The notes below the pieces were generated by a model, which did no database searches, was not told where the DNA came from, and saw nothing but the letters and a program-made list of their open reading frames with translations. A stretch of 64,000 bases of DNA from Proteocatella sphenisci DSM 23131 (lineage in GTDB: Bacteria > Bacillota > Clostridia > Peptostreptococcales > Filifactoraceae). This document shows positions 33,467 to 42,920 of this stretch, piece after piece. The translations under genes and the position numbers were made by a program. The stretch is taken from NCBI RefSeq assembly GCF_000423525.1, contig NZ_AUID01000002.1, forward strand, positions 62,001-126,000, written 5' to 3'. How positions within the stretch are numbered: the first letter of the stretch is position 1; the number at the start of each line of letters is the position of its first letter.

Positions 33467-34513
33467 ATGAATATATACGGTTTTACATTTTCCATGCTGG
33501 AAAAATATCTGCTTAATAAAGAAATCAAAACTTCCAAGGTAGCATTTATTGCAAAATCCCTTTACAGATACCCTATTCTTAGCTTTGATGATATGAATGA
33601 TGTCAATAAAGAAATAAAGTCTATGCTTAATACAAATTTTGAAATTTCGCTTCTTGAAACAGCAGAAATCTGCGAGTCAGAGGATTCAATCAAGGTTCTT
33701 TTCAAGTTACCTGATTCCAATGTAATCGAAGCTGTTCTAATGCGCCAGAATTACGGCAATACCCTGTGTATATCTACACAGGTAGGTTGTAACATGGGAT
33801 GCAGCTTCTGTCAGAGCGGAAGGCAGAAAAAAACGAGGAATCTCGAAACATGGGAAATGACTGCTCAGGTAGTCTCCATCCAGAAGAAACTTTCAATAAA
33901 AATATCTAATGTAGTCTTGATGGGTATGGGTGAACCATTTGATAATTACGATAATGTTATGAATTTTATAAGCATACTAAATAATCCGTATATGCTTGCT
34001 CTAGGAAAAAACCACATCTCAGTATCGACATGTGGGATTGTTCCCAAAATATATGATTATATTTCGCACCCAGACTGCTGCCTTCTAGCGGTGAGCCTTC
34101 ATGCCCCCGACGACGCTCTAAGAAGCAAGATAATGCCCATAAACAAGGTCTATCCAGTCAACGAACTCATGAAAGCTATTGATGCATATACCTCAGCTGT
34201 AAACAAAAAGGTTTTTCTTGAATATGTTATGATACATGAAGTAAATGACACTGTCGAATGCGCTCTTGAACTTGCTAATCTAATAAAAGACAGGAGATGT
34301 CACGTTAACCTTATTCCTTATAATGAGACGCAAAATACCGATTTTTCAAAGAGTTCTCATGATAGTATCATGAAATTTTATGATATCCTTAAAAAAAACG
34401 ATATTCCCGTCACTATGAGAAAGGTCTTTGGATCTTCATCAAATGCGGCCTGCGGACAACTGAGAGCAAATTATAAATCAAATTACCAGGCTCCCTCCGC
34501 ATTGTCCACATAA
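33467..34513 (+). CDS. RlmN/Cfr-family radical SAM rRNA methyltransferase
   Basis: A 348-residue radical SAM enzyme that should methylate C2 of A2503 in 23S rRNA (RlmN) or a close relative. The cluster ligands are Cys108, Cys112 and Cys115 (VGCNMGCSFC), the SAM motif is MGMGEPFDNYDN, and the methyl-carrying catalytic Cys329 lies in NAACGQLR. Around it, RKVFGSSSNAACGQL replaces the usual RREMGTDIDAACGQL of canonical RlmN, so this may be a paralog with different regulation or target. AAGGAG precedes the ATG at 33467. It stands alone between divergent HD-GYP and convergent M42 genes. Confidence 0.88.
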   Translation: MNIYGFTFSMLEKYLLNKEIKTSKVAFIAKSLYRYPILSFDDMNDVNKEIKSMLNTNFEISLLETAEICESEDSIKVLFKLPDSNVIEAVLMRQNYGNTLCISTQVGCNMGCSFCQSGRQKKTRNLETWEMTAQVVSIQKKLSIKISNVVLMGMGEPFDNYDNVMNFISILNNPYMLALGKNHISVSTCGIVPKIYDYISHPDCCLLAVSLHAPDDALRSKIMPINKVYPVNELMKAIDAYTSAVNKKVFLEYVMIHEVNDTVECALELANLIKDRRCHVNLIPYNETQNTDFSKSSHDSIMKFYDILKKNDIPVTMRKVFGSSSNAACGQLRANYKSNYQAPSALST

Positions 34514-34591
34514 ATTGTAATCTAACAGTGCAGTATGATTAATTAATATTATATACATTTGAAACATTTTTATTTATTAAATCCAAATATC

Positions 34592-35623
34592 TTATCTCAG
34601 GTATTCAATCAACAGTTTAAGTGTATTTTCCACCCCGTCCATATGGCTTCTTTCATAGCCATGAGATGCGTATACACCCGGCCCAATAAGACCATGCTTG
34701 AAGTCAAACCCGGCTTTGAGGGTAGCATCCACATCTGATGCATAAAATGGATATACATCAGCAGCGTAGCCTATATTGGCTTTCTTAGCCGCTTCTATAA
34801 GCGCCTTAACTATATCATAGTGATATGGCCCGCCACTGTCCTTTACACATATTGAAACTTCATGTTCCGTGCATTCGAGTCCTTCTCCAACGCATCCCAT
34901 ATCTACAGAAAGAATTTCTTTTACATTTTCAGGAACAGATGCACTTGCACCGTGTCCAACCTCTTCAAATACTGTAAAATGCTGAAAAACAGTTCGTTGA
35001 GGTTTTATGTTTTCTTCCTTAAGATATTTTGCATATCCAAGAAGTATCGCTGCACTGAGCTTGTCATCAAGGAAACGACTTTTTATGTAACCACTTTTAG
35101 TGACTCTCGTAGCCGGCGAAAAACACACATAATCCCCGTTTGTTATTCCAAGTTTTTTGGTATCTTCTTTAGAAGATGTCTTTTCATCAAGTACGATCTC
35201 AACCGTATCAAATGTACGTTTAATGTTATTGTATTCTCCATTTACATGAGTAGATGCATTTATCAGCTGGCACGTCCCCTCATATACTCCGTCAAATTTT
35301 GTGTATATCTTGCAAATTTCGGTCTCTACATTGTTAGCATTGAGACCACCTATCGCTGTTATTTTGAGTCTCCCGTTTGACTTTATCTCTGCTACCATAC
35401 CTCCCAGAGTGTCCACGTGAGCATCCAGCATAATCGCATCATCTTTTTGTTTACCAGGGATTTGCGCCATCACTCCCCCTTTTACAGTTTTTTGTGATTC
35501 ATAACCAAGATTTTTGAATTCATTCATAAGATAATTGCTTACCTCTTCAGTAAATCCTGATGGGCTGTCAATGTCCAGTAATTCTTTTGCCTGCTGCATT
35601 ATGTAATCCAGGTACTTATCCAT
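34592..35623 (-). CDS. M42-family metallo-aminopeptidase
   Basis: A 343-residue cytosolic peptidase of family M42 (glutamyl aminopeptidase, FrvX, or deblocking aminopeptidase). Metal- and active-site segments are visible: LDAHVDTLGGM, SRFLDDKLSAAIL, VFEEVGHGASA and the C-terminal HGYERSHMDGVENT. These enzymes form large tetrahedral assemblies that trim peptides. With the M29 enzyme at the left end it equips the cell to degrade peptides. GGAGGAAAAG precedes the ATG; the gene appears monocistronic. Confidence 0.93.
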   Translation of the reverse strand: MDKYLDYIMQQAKELLDIDSPSGFTEEVSNYLMNEFKNLGYESQKTVKGGVMAQIPGKQKDDAIMLDAHVDTLGGMVAEIKSNGRLKITAIGGLNANNVETEICKIYTKFDGVYEGTCQLINASTHVNGEYNNIKRTFDTVEIVLDEKTSSKEDTKKLGITNGDYVCFSPATRVTKSGYIKSRFLDDKLSAAILLGYAKYLKEENIKPQRTVFQHFTVFEEVGHGASASVPENVKEILSVDMGCVGEGLECTEHEVSICVKDSGGPYHYDIVKALIEAAKKANIGYAADVYPFYASDVDATLKAGFDFKHGLIGPGVYASHGYERSHMDGVENTLKLLIEYLR

Positions 35624-35791
35624 ATTACTTTTCCTCCAATTTTAATTTTCTTACACTAATATCTTAACCCTATATTCAAATTTGTGCAAGTGTTCAAAAA
35701 AATAATATTTTAATATTATTTCTAATTGCATGATTCATTAATTTGTATTAACATAAAACTGAAGGATAATCAAATATCAGGAGGATTTTTT

Positions 35792-36721
35792 ATGGGATAT
35801 ATGGATATTAAGGTGATTGCATATTTAGATATGAAAGAAGATGAAAAAGTAAAAGCCCTGGATTATATGAGGGTCAACGATGAACTACAAGATGACTATA
35901 TCAAAGACTGCATAGACAGTAAGATATATGATAAAGGAAGAGGTATGTTTTTTGCCTTTAATGAAGGTGACATTGTTGGTAAGGGATTTTTGGTTATGGA
36001 GACCTTGAAGCTGTTGGAATGCGCCTATATACATAAAGTTTCTGCTATAAATTCTTACTTTGAAAACACTGTTGGAAATAGTAGCAATTACATTGAACAA
36101 GGAATCTTACAAATTGTAGGCAGGCTAAAAGCCTTTGGAAAAGAAAATGGGGCGGTGGATATAAGGTTGGGTTTTTCAGATAATCCTTCTCAACTCAAGC
36201 TTATGGAGCTGTTTAAAAACAAGGATGGATATAAAAAGGCTTATAGATCTTTTGTCATGAAGCTTGACGATAACAGAAGGGATTTGGAAAATGAAATTCT
36301 GGAGCTCCGAGATATTAAAGAGCTCAGTATAGAGGAATACATCAATATTTATAATGACAGCTTTGAAGGCGCTCCTCACAGAAGCTTTATGGGAGACCTT
36401 GAGGCTTTGGAAGCTTTCGAAGGTAAAGACGGAGTGTCTCATTTTATTGTATGGGATAATGGGGTGAAGATAGGGTTTTTAGATTTTTATATTGACATAG
36501 AGCGCGGTATTGGAAAGTTTGATTTGGGAATAGTTAAATATAAAAGAGGAATGGGATATGGAAAAAAAATTTTAGAAACAGCCATCCAATATCTCGTTAG
36601 AAATAAACTTAAAGTAGAGCTTATTGTACTTGAACCTAACACCGTGGCTTATGAAATGTACAAGAAGAGAGGTTTTAAGATTAAAAGTATTATGGGGCAC
36701 TGGATTAAGTTATCAATTTAA
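35792..36721 (+). CDS. GNAT-family N-acetyltransferase with N-terminal extension
   Basis: A 309-residue protein. The C-terminal half (about 165-305) is a GNAT domain with the acetyl-CoA loop YKRGMGYGKKILETAI and the usual NTVAYEMYKKRGFK ending. The N-terminal half may be a degenerate second GNAT fold; I do not recognise its ligand. AGGAGG precedes the ATG at 35792; an upstream ATG lacks a site. Substrate unknown. Single gene, convergent with fprA. Confidence 0.82.
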   Translation: MGYMDIKVIAYLDMKEDEKVKALDYMRVNDELQDDYIKDCIDSKIYDKGRGMFFAFNEGDIVGKGFLVMETLKLLECAYIHKVSAINSYFENTVGNSSNYIEQGILQIVGRLKAFGKENGAVDIRLGFSDNPSQLKLMELFKNKDGYKKAYRSFVMKLDDNRRDLENEILELRDIKELSIEEYINIYNDSFEGAPHRSFMGDLEALEAFEGKDGVSHFIVWDNGVKIGFLDFYIDIERGIGKFDLGIVKYKRGMGYGKKILETAIQYLVRNKLKVELIVLEPNTVAYEMYKKRGFKIKSIMGHWIKLSI

Positions 36722-36752
36722 CCTTGGATAAAAACTTACGCTATGCGCAAAA

Positions 36753-36774
36753 AAGGACGCCTTTAGACGTCCTT
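36753..36774. terminator. Terminator between the acetyltransferase and fprA
   Basis: Stem AAGGACG/CGTCCTT (36753-36759 and 36768-36774), with a T6 tract on the minus strand; mainly serves fprA. Confidence 0.8.
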
Positions 36775-36790
36775 ACTTTGCTTAATAAAA

Positions 36791-37978
36791 TTACGCTTTG
36801 GCTATGTTTTTTCCATATTCAAAAGCTGCATTTTTCATTTCTTCATCAGGGTTCCAAAGATTTTTAAAACCATCGTCTATTATTTCAAAGCCAGCTTTGT
36901 CCATCATTTCATTGATAACTTTTACTGACCCGCCGCTCCATCCATAACATCCAAATGCAGCTGCTTTTTTATTTTTAAATTTCATTTCTTTTACCATATG
37001 AATAAACCCTGCAATAGAATGCAACACACTGTTTCCAACCGTTGGAGAACCTATCAAAACAGTCTTTGACTTAAATATTTCTGTTATAAGATCATTGTCA
37101 TCGCTTTTTGCAAGGTTAAACAGCTTTACTACAACGTCTTTATCTTCAGCGATTATTCCTTCTGCAATTTTTTCAGCAACGTGTTTTGTTCCATTCCACA
37201 TTGTATCGTATATTATTGTGATCTGGTTTTCCTGATAGTCATTTGCCCACTGTATATATTTTTCAACAATCTGCATAGGATTATCTCTCCAGATCATTCC
37301 ATGACTTGTTGCTATCATTTCTATAGGAAGATTTAGCGCTATTATTTCATCCAGTTTTTTTCTTAAAATAGGGCTGAACGGAGTTATTATATTTGCATAA
37401 TATTTTATTGCCTCATTAAACAGGTCGCACTGATCAACAAGATCATTAAATAGTTTCTCACTTGCCAGATGTTGTCCAAATGCATCATTACTGAATAAAA
37501 TATTGTCTACAGTCATATATGTTGCCATACTGTCTGGCCAGTGAAGCATAGCCATTTCAACAAAAATCAGTTCTTTTCCATTACCTATATCCAGCTTGTC
37601 TCCAGTTTTTACTGTATTAAAATTCCAATCCTGATGGTATTGACCCTTCAGTGACTTTACTGCATTTGCGGTACAATAAATTGGTGTTTCAGGTATTCTC
37701 TTCATTAACTCCACAAGAGCACCACTGTGATCCACTTCTCCGTGATTCATAATTATATAATCAATATCATTCAGATCAATTTCTGAAGCAAGATTGTCAA
37801 CAAATTCTTTCCCAAATGGCATCCATACAGTGTCAATCAAAACGTTTTTTTCTTCCTGAATCAAGTAAGAGTTGTAACTTGAACCATTATGTGTGGAATA
37901 GTCATCTCCATGGAATTTTTGAAGTTCCCAGTCAACCTTACCTATCCAAGATACATTATTTTTTACAAGCTTTTTCAT
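36791..37978 (-). CDS. fprA: Flavodiiron protein (A-type flavoprotein, O2/NO reductase)
   Basis: A 395-residue soluble enzyme that reduces oxygen to water (or NO to N2O), protecting anaerobes from oxidative exposure. The N-terminal metallo-beta-lactamase-like domain carries the diiron motif HGEVDH (residues 79-84) and further ligands in MLHWPDSMATY, LFSNDAFGQH and TSHGMIWR. The C-terminal flavodoxin domain begins ITIIYDTMWNGTKHVAEKIAEGI with the FMN-phosphate loop. I start at 37978, after GAAAGGC, rather than an ATG 39 bases upstream. It lies 72 bases downstream of aroK and may be partly read through from the aro operon or from its own AT-rich promoter. Confidence 0.95.
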   Translation of the reverse strand: MKKLVKNNVSWIGKVDWELQKFHGDDYSTHNGSSYNSYLIQEEKNVLIDTVWMPFGKEFVDNLASEIDLNDIDYIIMNHGEVDHSGALVELMKRIPETPIYCTANAVKSLKGQYHQDWNFNTVKTGDKLDIGNGKELIFVEMAMLHWPDSMATYMTVDNILFSNDAFGQHLASEKLFNDLVDQCDLFNEAIKYYANIITPFSPILRKKLDEIIALNLPIEMIATSHGMIWRDNPMQIVEKYIQWANDYQENQITIIYDTMWNGTKHVAEKIAEGIIAEDKDVVVKLFNLAKSDDNDLITEIFKSKTVLIGSPTVGNSVLHSIAGFIHMVKEMKFKNKKAAAFGCYGWSGGSVKVINEMMDKAGFEIIDDGFKNLWNPDEEMKNAAFEYGKNIAKA

Positions 37979-38050
37979 GATATATTCTGCCTTTCTAACA
38001 CTTAAAATAAAATTCAACTTAATATCATATTATAAACATTATACTATTAT

Positions 38051-38563
38051 TTAGTCTAAGTGTACATATAAGCAGTTTATTATTTTTGAAACTGCATCTT
38101 CTTGGCTCATATCATTTACAATTTCAATATCTGAATACATCTCATACAGCTCGCGCCTTTCCTCATACAGGCGGTATACTTTTTCTCTTCCACCTGACAG
38201 AAGTGGCCGATTTTCAATATTAATGTCTTTTACTATTTCTTCTACCGGTCTGTTGATATAAATGATTATGCCATTTTGTTTAAGGATTTCTATGTTTCTT
38301 TGTTTTTTTACTATGCCTCCGCCTGTTGAAATTACCTTTGGGTATGTTTTTGAAATTTCTTCCAGAGCGCATGTCTCTATTTCTCTGAAATAGTCTTCTC
38401 CCTTTTTAAATATTTCGGGGATTGTCATCTTGCATTTTTCCTCGATATAGGTGTCTACATCACAAAATTCCAGGTCTAAGGCTTTTGCCAGTTTTTCTCC
38501 TATGGCAGTTTTCCCGCAGCCTGGCATCCCTATAAGGACAATGTTTTTAGAAATTTTCTTCAT
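38051..38563 (-). CDS. aroK: Shikimate kinase
   Basis: A 170-residue P-loop kinase phosphorylating shikimate at O3. Walker A is GMPGCGKTAIG (residues 13-23), the shikimate-binding Asp/Arg segment is CDVDTYIEEK and REIETCALEE, and STGGGIV and the LID Arg in NRPLLSGG are present. It is the last gene of the aro operon, 8 bases after aroE. Confidence 0.95.
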   Translation of the reverse strand: MKKISKNIVLIGMPGCGKTAIGEKLAKALDLEFCDVDTYIEEKCKMTIPEIFKKGEDYFREIETCALEEISKTYPKVISTGGGIVKKQRNIEILKQNGIIIYINRPVEEIVKDINIENRPLLSGGREKVYRLYEERRELYEMYSDIEIVNDMSQEDAVSKIINCLYVHLD

Positions 38564-38571
38564 AAATTCTC

Positions 38572-39384
38572 CTATACCAGCTCACCTGTTTTTATAAATA
38601 TATTTTCAACAAGGCTGTCTTTTATCTTGATATTATTCCATATCTCCTGTGATTTAACGGCCTGCCCTACAAGCATATAAAGACCATTTACAGCTTTGAT
38701 TCCATTTTCTCTTGCATATCTTAAAAACACAGTTTCACCTGGATTGTATATAAGGTCTACCGCCACTTTGAATTTTTTTATTATATCTTTTTCCACCGGC
38801 GATGCACCTATATTTGGATACATGCCTTTTGGGGTACAGTTTATTATAATATCTTTTGAATCAAGATGTTTTAGTTCTTCATATGATACCGTATTGCATC
38901 CGCCAAATTCATTCTTAATATTTGAAGAGTCTCTGCTTACTATCGTTATCTCTTTTACCCCATTGTCTGTGAGGTATTGAAGCACCGCCTTGGCTGCCCC
39001 TCCGCTTCCAAGTATCACTGCGAATTTATTTATTGTCTCGATTTGATTTTTTTTGAGAAGCATTCCAAAACCGTAGTAGTCTGTGTTAAAGCCTTTCAGT
39101 TTGTCGCCTTCAAAAAACACGGTATTTACAGCTGAAATTTTGGCCGCTTCTGGTGATATTTCGTCAAGATACTGCATTACACATATTTTATATGGTATGG
39201 TAACGTTCATTCCCTTAATTCCTGACTCTTTAAATCTATGCATGGCATCTTTTAAATCAGTTTTTTCTACTTCAAAAAGATGGTAGCTCGCGTCAAGATT
39301 CAGTTCTTCAAATATCATCTTGTGAATTGATGGAGAAAGGCTGTGTCCCAGTTTTTCTCCAAGTAAACCATAAATATGCTTCAT
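38572..39384 (-). CDS. aroE: Shikimate 5-dehydrogenase
   Basis: A 270-residue NADP-dependent enzyme reducing 3-dehydroshikimate to shikimate. The shikimate-binding start LLGEKLGHSLSPSIHK, the catalytic Lys in GMNVTIPYKICVM and the Rossmann loop LGSGGAAKA are visible. It sits 17 bases after pheA in the aro operon. The preceding enzyme, 3-dehydroquinate dehydratase (aroD/aroQ), is not in this window and must be encoded elsewhere. Confidence 0.95.
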   Translation of the reverse strand: MKHIYGLLGEKLGHSLSPSIHKMIFEELNLDASYHLFEVEKTDLKDAMHRFKESGIKGMNVTIPYKICVMQYLDEISPEAAKISAVNTVFFEGDKLKGFNTDYYGFGMLLKKNQIETINKFAVILGSGGAAKAVLQYLTDNGVKEITIVSRDSSNIKNEFGGCNTVSYEELKHLDSKDIIINCTPKGMYPNIGASPVEKDIIKKFKVAVDLIYNPGETVFLRYARENGIKAVNGLYMLVGQAVKSQEIWNNIKIKDSLVENIFIKTGELV

Positions 39385-39401
39385 CTATTTGCTCCTGTTA
39401 A

Positions 39402-40550
39402 TCAATATTTTTTGTAATTGCCAAGTATTTTGAAATAAGTGGTTCTGGTTTTTATATCTTCCACGATATTATTTACTTTCGGTTCTTTTAGATTTCCCTC
39501 AAAATCTATATGAAAGAAGTATTCCCATGATTTATTCATAATCGGTCTGGATTCAATTTTCATCAAGTTGAGCCCTTTTTCTGAGAACAATTTCAATACA
39601 TCGAAAAGCGAACCTACCTTATGCTTAACCGTCAATACGACACTGATTTTGTCTGAACACTCATCTATCTCAAGGTCTTTTCCTACAATTACAAAGCGTG
39701 TATAATTATTGCTGTTAAAGTTCAGGTTTTCCTTTAATATATCCAGTCCATACATGGCTGCCGCTCTGTCACTGGCAACGGCGGCCTTTGATTTATCGCC
39801 GGCTTCACTCACAAGTTTTGCGCTCAGAGCGGTATTGTGATATGGAATCAGTTTCCAATTTGGATAATCCCGAAAAAACTGTGCCGATTGCTGAAATCCC
39901 TGCTCATGAGAGTATACTTCCTCTATGTCATCTATGCTTGACCCTTTTACGCCAAGAAGGTTCTGTTTTACCTTAATAACTATTTCACCGTTTATATAAC
40001 ATCCGTATTTTCTCAAAAGATCATAAACTTCATTTACGCTTCCTGTCGAGGAGTTCTCTATAGGCAAGATACCGTAATCTACAATTCCCTCACTTATCGC
40101 CACAAATACATCCTCAAAATATTTGTATGCACTGGTGTTTGTTGCTTCTCCAAAATAATTAAAAAGTGCTTCTTCACTGAACGAACCATTTATTCCCTGA
40201 AAACCAATTTTTAGTGCCTTGTTGCCTGTTCGAGTTTTTAATGTTTTTTTATCTACTATGGACCGTTTTTGATTTTCCTGAATATGTTTACTTTGAAGAT
40301 CCCTGCTTATTCTCATTATATCAACAAAAAATTCTTCCATTTCCTTGCTCAGAGATTTATTGTTCAGGCTCTCGATGCTTTTTTTAATTACCTGCGCCTC
40401 TCTTTCACTGTTAAGCACTGGCATATTGTTTTTTATTTTATATTCTGCAACCCTTGCGACAATTTCCATACGTTTTTCAAAAAGCTGTGCCAGGCTCGAA
40501 TCTATTTCGTTTATTTCGTCTCTAAGTTCATTTAAATCAAGTTCTTTCAT
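39402..40550 (-). CDS. pheA: Bifunctional chorismate mutase/prephenate dehydratase (P-protein)
   Basis: A 382-residue enzyme turning chorismate into prephenate and then phenylpyruvate, committing the pathway to phenylalanine. Residues 1-90 are an AroQ chorismate mutase (ELRDEINEIDSSLAQLFEKRM). Residues about 112-290 are the dehydratase domain with GSFSEEA and the NYTRFVIVG catalytic block. The C-terminal ACT domain has the ESRP motif that binds Phe for feedback inhibition. It overlaps aroC by 4 bases, so translation is coupled. With tyrA lost from this operon, this is the only prephenate-consuming gene in the window. Confidence 0.96.
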   Translation of the reverse strand: MKELDLNELRDEINEIDSSLAQLFEKRMEIVARVAEYKIKNNMPVLNSEREAQVIKKSIESLNNKSLSKEMEEFFVDIMRISRDLQSKHIQENQKRSIVDKKTLKTRTGNKALKIGFQGINGSFSEEALFNYFGEATNTSAYKYFEDVFVAISEGIVDYGILPIENSSTGSVNEVYDLLRKYGCYINGEIVIKVKQNLLGVKGSSIDDIEEVYSHEQGFQQSAQFFRDYPNWKLIPYHNTALSAKLVSEAGDKSKAAVASDRAAAMYGLDILKENLNFNSNNYTRFVIVGKDLEIDECSDKISVVLTVKHKVGSLFDVLKLFSEKGLNLMKIESRPIMNKSWEYFFHIDFEGNLKEPKVNNIVEDIKTRTTYFKILGNYKKY

Positions 40551-41632
40551 ATTTTTGCCTCCATAAGCAGATCAAGCAGTCCAAGCGCTGTTACCGCCTC
40601 TACTACAGGTACTGCTCGCTGTACTATGCAAGGGTCATGTCTGCCTTTTATTTCAAGAATTATATTGTCCATTTTTTCAATATCTACAGTCTGCTGTTTT
40701 TTGGATATCGAAGCAGTCGGTTTGAAGGCCGTCCTGAAAACCACTGGCATTCCATTGGTTATTCCACCAAGTATACCACCGTTATTATTTGTGTATGTCT
40801 TGATTTTATCGCCTTCTACATACATTTCATCATTTACTGACGAGCCTTCCATAGCTGATATGTCAAAGCCCAGCCCAAATTCCACGCCTTTTACCCCTGG
40901 CACAGAAAACAGAAGCCCCGCAAGTGTGCTTTCAACAGAATCAAAAAACGGTGAGCCTATTCCTGGTTTAAGATTGATTACTGCGGTCTCAATTATCCCT
41001 CCCAAAGAGTCATGATTTTCTTTTGCAGTCAGGATAGCGGCTTTCATAGCTTCGCCTTTTTCATGAGAAATGACTGGGAAATCCATTATGGACAGGTCAT
41101 CCAATGTCTCTTTTTCTATATTTATGAAGTTAAAATTATCTTCGCTTATTTTTCCTATGCTCAGTATATGGCTCCCTATTACTATGCCCTTGGATTTTAG
41201 AATCTGGCTTGCAAGAGCGCCTGCAAATACAAGAGGAGCAGTAATTCTTCCCGAAAAATGTCCTCCCCCTCTATAATCGTTGAAGCCACTGTATCTTACC
41301 TTGCCTGTATAATCAGCATGTGAAGGTCTCATCTTGCTTTTTATTTCTGAATAGTCCTTAGAATGTTCATCCTTGTTTCTTATAATTGCGGCAAGCGGGG
41401 TTCCGGTGGTTTTTTCGTTAAAATATCCGCTTAATATTTCAAATTCGTCCTTTTCATCTCTCTGAGTTGAGAGAAGATTTCTTCCTGGCGCTCTTCTTTT
41501 CATTTCTCTTTTGATTTCATCTATGTCCAGTTCCAGTCCCGAAGGCAGGCCGTCTATCGTTACTCCAATGGCTGATCCATGTGATTCTCCAAATATTGAA
41601 ACCTTGATGTTTCTACCCCAAATTCCACTCAT
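40547..41632 (-). CDS. aroC: Chorismate synthase
   Basis: A 361-residue FMN-dependent enzyme eliminating phosphate from EPSP to give chorismate. The three family blocks are GESHGSAIGV (N-terminal), the GHFSGRITA region with RPSHADYTG just before it, and FRTAFKPTASI with RHDPCIVQRAVPVVEA near the end. Its start overlaps the end of aroA by 20 bases and its end overlaps pheA by 4, giving tight coupling within the operon. Confidence 0.97.
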   Translation of the reverse strand: MSGIWGRNIKVSIFGESHGSAIGVTIDGLPSGLELDIDEIKREMKRRAPGRNLLSTQRDEKDEFEILSGYFNEKTTGTPLAAIIRNKDEHSKDYSEIKSKMRPSHADYTGKVRYSGFNDYRGGGHFSGRITAPLVFAGALASQILKSKGIVIGSHILSIGKISEDNFNFINIEKETLDDLSIMDFPVISHEKGEAMKAAILTAKENHDSLGGIIETAVINLKPGIGSPFFDSVESTLAGLLFSVPGVKGVEFGLGFDISAMEGSSVNDEMYVEGDKIKTYTNNNGGILGGITNGMPVVFRTAFKPTASISKKQQTVDIEKMDNIILEIKGRHDPCIVQRAVPVVEAVTALGLLDLLMEAKI

Positions 41633-42899
41633 GAATATTTCCTCCTAAACTTTCAAAGTCTTTCCAGAATCCCGGATAGGATTTGTTTACGGCCTCACTG
41701 TTTCTTATGATGACCGGAGATTCACACCTTGTAGAGGCAACGGCAAGCGCCATAGCTATCCTGTGATCGTTCCAGCTGTCTACTTCGCCGCCCCAGAGCC
41801 TCTCAACTCCATTTATAACGAGTCCTTCTTTGAGTTCTTCTATGTCGGCCCCAAGCTTGCGAAGTTCTTCAGATATGGCCTTGAGTCTGTCCGATTCTTT
41901 GATTCTCACCCTTGCAGCATTTATTATTCTGGTAGTTCCTTTGCTGAGTGATGCTAAAACAGTCAGTATAGGAACCAGGTCCGGACACTGGGAAGCATCT
42001 ATAACGGTTCCCTTTGTATCTGATTTATATACAGTTACAGAATCTTCATTTTCTTTAAAACAACCGCCCATCTCACGCACTATATCCAAAATAACTTTGT
42101 CGCCCTGAAGGGATTCTAGATTGAGGTTATTGCACTCAAGGCCATTCCCGATTATTCCCGCTACAATCCAAAATGCAGCCTGCGAAAAATCCCCTTCAAC
42201 GCGATAATCTCTTTTTGAATACCTTTGATTTCCTTTTACGATGAATTCTCTGTAGTCTTTGTTCTCAACCTGAATCCCATATTTTTTGAGCATATCCAGA
42301 GTCAAATCGACATATCCCTTGGATTCAAGCTCTGTTGTAATTACAATTCTTGAGTCACCGTCAAGAAGGGGAAGCGCAAACATCAGTCCAGTTATAAACT
42401 GTGAGCTTATGTTTCCTTTAAGTGGGTACTCACCGCTCTTTAAAACGCCGTCTACAGTAAGGGGCAGATGATTGTCTTCATATAAGTAATTTATATTTTG
42501 TTTATCAAACATTTCCTTGTATGGACCCAAAGGCCTTGTGGCAAGTTTCCCTCTTCCATCAAATGTTATTTTTCCTTCATCCAAAAGGGCAAGTGGTATC
42601 AAAAACCTGATTGTAGATCCTGATTCGATGCAGTCTATATACTCTCCATTCTTTTTGTCTCTTCCGCTTATCTTAAGCTCCAAAGTACCGTTCTGATCTA
42701 AAAGCTGGTCTATTTTCGCTCCAAGCACCCTCATACCGCCTATGGTAGCCTCCATATCCTCTGACATTACAAAGTCTTGAATCCTGCTCTCTCCCTCGCA
42801 AAGGGAAGCACATATTATAGCTCTGTGACACAGGCTTTTTGAAGGAGGTATTTTTACCTGACCTTTCAGATTCGATGGTTCCAGCTTTATATGTTTCAT
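41613..42899 (-). CDS. aroA: 3-phosphoshikimate 1-carboxyvinyltransferase (EPSP synthase)
   Basis: A 428-residue enzyme joining shikimate 3-phosphate and phosphoenolpyruvate. The N-terminal block PPSKSLCHRAIICASLC holds the catalytic Lys, followed by ESGSTIRFLIPLAL; the second domain has ADIEELKEG and the end block WNDHRIAMALAVAS. In the first block the glyphosate-relevant segment is SGSTIRF rather than NAGTAMR, as in class II-like EPSP synthases of Firmicutes. It lies 21 bases after aroB. Confidence 0.96.
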   Translation of the reverse strand: MKHIKLEPSNLKGQVKIPPSKSLCHRAIICASLCEGESRIQDFVMSEDMEATIGGMRVLGAKIDQLLDQNGTLELKISGRDKKNGEYIDCIESGSTIRFLIPLALLDEGKITFDGRGKLATRPLGPYKEMFDKQNINYLYEDNHLPLTVDGVLKSGEYPLKGNISSQFITGLMFALPLLDGDSRIVITTELESKGYVDLTLDMLKKYGIQVENKDYREFIVKGNQRYSKRDYRVEGDFSQAAFWIVAGIIGNGLECNNLNLESLQGDKVILDIVREMGGCFKENEDSVTVYKSDTKGTVIDASQCPDLVPILTVLASLSKGTTRIINAARVRIKESDRLKAISEELRKLGADIEELKEGLVINGVERLWGGEVDSWNDHRIAMALAVASTRCESPVIIRNSEAVNKSYPGFWKDFESLGGNIHEWNLG

Positions 42900-42920
42900 T
42901 AATTAAGTCCTTTCCAAAAA

